Of a stretch of 64,000 nucleotides of DNA, positions 60,901-64,000 are shown piece by piece; the first letter of the stretch is position 1, and each line of letters opens with the position of its first letter. The position numbers and the translations under genes are program-made. The stretch covers positions 1,550,001 through 1,614,000 of the forward strand of contig JAVHJL010000003.1 in assembly GCA_036971715.1 (NCBI GenBank), written 5' to 3'. The notes beneath the pieces are model-generated. The model searched no databases, was not told the origin of the DNA, and saw only the letters and a program-made list of their open reading frames with translations. The stretch comes from Arthrobotrys musiformis (Eukaryota > Ascomycota > Orbiliomycetes > Orbiliales > Orbiliaceae).

Positions 60901-61642
60901 GGAAAGGCCTGGGCAAGATAGCCCAGTCCCAGTCCCAGCGGACTGAAATGGTGTCAGGGTTAGCAACAAAAGATCCTCAAACTTTTGGGATAAGAAAGCG
61001 GCCGCCCTTTCGTGATGTTCAAGACTAAGTAGTTGCCGGTACTCAGCAGCGGCTGGGCTGCCTCTTGCTGGGGGCGGGGGTAGTTGTGCAAGAGTATTTA
61101 GCAAAATTTGAAACATTGTGCGGGAGTGGCTCGCAGATATCTCATCAAACGCATGCAAAATTCCAGGTAGGAGTGGTTTCAGTTCCTGGTAAGAGCCTAT
61201 GTTAGCCAGTTTGTTTATGACCATGAGGTCCGTATATCTCGCAGTATGCTCACATCCGTTGGGACTCTCTCTAAGCCTCGTTGTATATACATCAAGTCGA
61301 AATTTTTGAGCAAAAGACCGGAATTTACGCTTTGGAACTGAGTTAACAAAGCACCAACTGGCAATTGGATGCCGGACGGCTTGATCCTCGTGTTAATATG
61401 CTGGCATATGGAGATGGTTTTCTCTCGCACAGCTGCATGCTGCGACTCGAGCTTTAGAAGCATAGGACATAAAAATGTCTTTAAAATTGTCTACATCAAA
61501 CAGTGAGTATGTATGTTCCGACTTCGTAAAATCATGGCAGCTTCTCGTCGTCGTTTACCTGAAGGGCGGCATCATTTTGGGCAAAAACAATCCTATTCTC
61601 GACATTTTTAAGAAGGTTCAGTTCTTTGGCCTCGTCAGCCAT
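55000..61642 (-). CDS. ECM29: Proteasome-associated HEAT-repeat protein ECM29
   Basis: A large HEAT-repeat adaptor that binds the 26S proteasome, tethers core to cap and takes part in quality control of aberrant proteasomes. Model: 14 exons, complement(join(55000..55367, 55494..55564, 55632..55834, 55974..56137, 56205..56452, 56535..56586, 56643..56974, 57055..57098, 57163..57320, 57379..57625, 57685..59025, 59086..61185, 61254..61478, 61559..61642)); it sums to 1878 residues, close to yeast (1868) and human (1845) Ecm29. It begins MADEAKELNLLKNVENRI; AVREKTISICQHINTRIK, LMYIQRGLERVP, SLEPQAINYLHLNAAKYNL and the hallmark GMPSKVGCSRVVVTLV are present. Exons are long in the middle and short (44-332 nt) toward the 3' half. 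The acceptor of exon 3 (TTACCAG) and the short exons are my choice from phase; a few junctions may shift by a codon. Confidence 0.9.
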
Positions 61643-62377
61643 GGTTGTAAACGAGGTTGGTAACCCTTTTTACGTCGAGTAGGTTGTATTGGAGAAGGTG
61701 GAATTCAAATGTTGTGGTTCGAATGGTGCGCTGTTAGGCAGGTATATAAACTGAACACAGCACTTGACCGCACCGCCACTGCACCGAAAAGATTGCTGCG
61801 ATCAAAGGTGTGCAGCTTCGTTTGATGGAGTGCGACAATTAATGCAGCTTATAAAAGAAGCTCATACCGCGGATTCGTAACCACCTTTCTGACGCGTCTC
61901 TTGTTGCTGACAAAGTTGCTTGCGTGGCGAATCGCTGAAGTTCGAAACGTGTGGAAATCTGGGCAACACAAAATATCCAACACTACGGCTTAGCCTCGAA
62001 TCCAAGTATCGCGATTGACATGTCATTGGGACTGTACACACCATATAGTGCCATGACCTAGCGCCTGGGCTCGAGGTTATGATACCATGCAGAGAACGGA
62101 CCTTGGATATAATGGTATTGATGCAAGTATTTGGCGCTTTACTGTATCTATTTCATACAAATCATACAAATCAAAAACAAAACGATAGAAGTTTTTTCTA
62201 CTTATCGGCCTTATATATCTTTGGGGTAACGGTATATATTCGCTTGTCCTTATACTCGAGTCGCTCATATTAGCCCTCCGCCAAACTCCTTTACACCAAG
62301 CTTTCACTAGGGACAAGGATTGATTCTTTGAGCACATAGCCTCAAAGATAAATTCTATGCTTCAATCTTTGTGGGGA
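61643..62377. other. Intergenic between ECM29 and the arabinofuranosidase gene
   Basis: Promoter side of ECM29 and 3' flank of the GH51 gene, 735 bases. Nothing beyond short chance frames is visible. Confidence 0.55.
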
Positions 62378-64000
62378 TCACTTCCAACGCAGGAGAGTAT
62401 AGCTCCTCTTCTCGAAATTAAACTTGCCATCCGCCATCCAGGTACTCTCCTGGATGTTTATCACCTCTTCCCCAGCCATGTTAGTATCAGTAATCTTGAA
62501 TTTGCTTCCTCCTATCTTGAAAACCTGAACCTTAGTACCTTCCGGGATAGACACTTGTGTTATAATATCCTCATCCTCCGATATGTTGACCACACTTAGA
62601 TTTATGACACCATCCTCGGAGATAGCACCAGAGACATCCAGCCACGGTACATCCAAGGTAGTGCCAATCCATTCCGGCACTGTTCTTCCCTCATAAGCCC
62701 CAGCGCTGAGGTGAACCCCCAAAGTTTTCCCCCTCATGTAGTTAGAGAAGAGATATAGGACAAAATATGATGTCTGCTTAACAATACCTCCCTTGGTTGT
62801 CATCAAGGGAGATATTACATTCACCGACTGTGCTATATTTGCCATCCCTAAATACCTTGCCTGGCGAACGAAGACATTCAACCAAACACCGACAGCCAGC
62901 GCATCTGACAGAGTATAACTCTCTTCTGCACCCTGGTCCCCAGGAGCACGCGTATACATCCAGACATTCCATTCATCGAAACAAATTGTTGGCTTGTGGA
63001 TGATATGGGTATCAGTAGTCGGAGGGTTCGTGAAACGGTTGTTAATTCGCGCGAGATCAATCAAAGACGCTGTCACCTCGATTGCACGCTCCGCAGATAG
63101 TGGCGCTATTACATTTGGAACGTGCTCAGGGTCGGCGGTATAGATATGGATCGAGTGCATATCGATATATTCAATAGAATTTTGGAGAACATATCTATCC
63201 CAATCACTAGTACCGTTCTCCCCGCACAATATAAGCTTGATGCTTGGATCGAGAAGTTTCAGTGCTGTGAAGGTCAGTTGGGAAACGCGATACCTAGACT
63301 CGTAGATGCGTCCATACCTTTGCCCCATTGGTGCGCTTTCTTTGCGTAATCTTCTTTCGTCATTTGCCCAACTTGCCTTCATGAATTTCAAATTGAGATG
63401 TCAGTGGTGGGGCACTTTGCTCTCGGGTTAAGCCAATCGAAATCGTACCATGGTCCCCACATCTCATTCCCAAGTGCCCAATATTTTACTTTGTAAGGCT
63501 TTTCCCTTCCATTCTTTCGCCGTAGGTTTGCATAGTGCGTATCCTGATCAGAGTTACAATACTCTAACCACCCCAAGGCTGTTTCGGATGGTGTATTCTT
63601 AGCTTAACCAGGAACAAGTTCAAGTGAATTACGTCGATTATAGCAAACCTTCCATGAGGGTGCCGGTCGCCATGTTCAGACAAATATACGGTTCCGCCCC
63701 AAGCTCCTCGCACCATTCCATAAAGTCGTCCGTGCCGAACTGGTTACTTTCGACACCTTTCCAAGCAAGCTCCGGGCGTTTTGGCCGGTTTTCACGCGGC
63801 CCAACACCGTCTAACCAAGAATACGTGCAAACGAAGTTCCCTCCCGGGTATCGAAAGCATGGCACTTTAAGGTCTCGAAGGGCATCCATAACATCTTTTC
63901 GAAACCCCTTCGAGTCGGAGAGGGGGTTCTCCGGGTCGTAAATCCCACCATAGATACATCTCCCCATGTGCCTGTTATTAGGGATAGAAACATCAGCAGA
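62378..64000 (-). CDS. GH51 alpha-L-arabinofuranosidase, 5' end cut by the window
   Basis: A retaining glycoside hydrolase of family 51 that releases arabinose from arabinoxylan or arabinan oligomers. Visible exons: complement(join(62378..63264, 63318..63376, 63449..63602, 63649..63971)); the intron upstream of 63971 (TAATAACAG acceptor) shows that more 5' exons lie beyond the window. Motifs: HMGRCIYGGIYDP, FRYPGGNFV, the acid/base segment YWALGNEMWGPW (the Glu after Asn) and the nucleophile segment ICFDEWNVW, then a beta-sandwich C-terminal domain (VINLSVVNIS, FEKRSYTLLRW). Both catalytic Glu are intact. Whether it is secreted cannot be judged without the N-terminus; many GH51 enzymes are intracellular. 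No other sugar-degradation gene adjoins. Confidence 0.92.

Noticed and set aside
1..64000. tRNA genes, CRISPR arrays, telomere repeats, secondary-metabolite cluster
   Set aside because: No B-box with a cloverleaf, no spaced direct repeats, no TTAGGG arrays, and no synthase or tailoring genes were recognised.

Overview
This is a stretch of nuclear DNA from a filamentous ascomycete (Pezizomycotina). The evidence is short introns (about 45-130 nt) with GTATGT/GTAAGT-like donors and CTAAC/CTGAC-like branch sites, genes spaced 0.2-4 kb apart on both strands, and single-copy fungal housekeeping genes: PRE4, EMC2, a synaptojanin-like phosphatase, ILM1, KIN4, COX23, NAA25/MDM20 and ECM29. The genus cannot be read from the sequence; the rather long AT-rich gene-free stretches could fit an early-diverging lineage, but that is a guess. 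I see no CRISPR array, operon, rRNA, recognisable tRNA or intact transposon.

Layout. 0-5.2 kb: the 3' end of the proteasome beta7 gene (+) converges on EMC2 (-). Next comes a large reverse-transcriptase gene (-) of the domesticated rvt type. 6.8-11.1 kb: a SAC-domain plus 5-phosphatase phosphoinositide phosphatase (+). 12-25.8 kb: four minus-strand genes of unknown function, one of them a coiled-coil protein ending in a fungal ubiquitin-like domain. 26.8-27.6 kb: a GPI-anchored, tandem-repeat cell-wall protein (-). 29.1-31.5 kb: a Ste20/germinal-centre kinase with glutamine tracts (-). 34.3-35.1 kb: ILM1 (+). 36.5-39.7 kb: a KIN4-type kinase (+). 41.3-45.7 kb: COX23 (-) and NAA25 (+), transcribed divergently. 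49.5-52.4 kb: a Zn(II)2Cys6 regulator (-) whose zinc cluster is assembled from four exons, one only 10 nt long. 55-61.6 kb: ECM29 (-), 14 exons. 62.4-64 kb: a GH51 arabinofuranosidase (-), running off the window end.

The genes do not form a metabolic cluster. PRE4 and ECM29 both belong to the proteasome, and COX23 and ILM1 both touch mitochondria, but they are scattered and mixed with unrelated genes, so this looks like ordinary housekeeping synteny. The most unusual locus is the reverse-transcriptase gene: all catalytic motifs are intact, there is no sign of a mobile element around it, and an open, strongly basic N-terminal extension could be a mitochondrial presequence. Spliced gene models were built by hand from reading frame, splice sites and family resemblance; the phase of every exon was checked, but boundaries may be off by a base in places.
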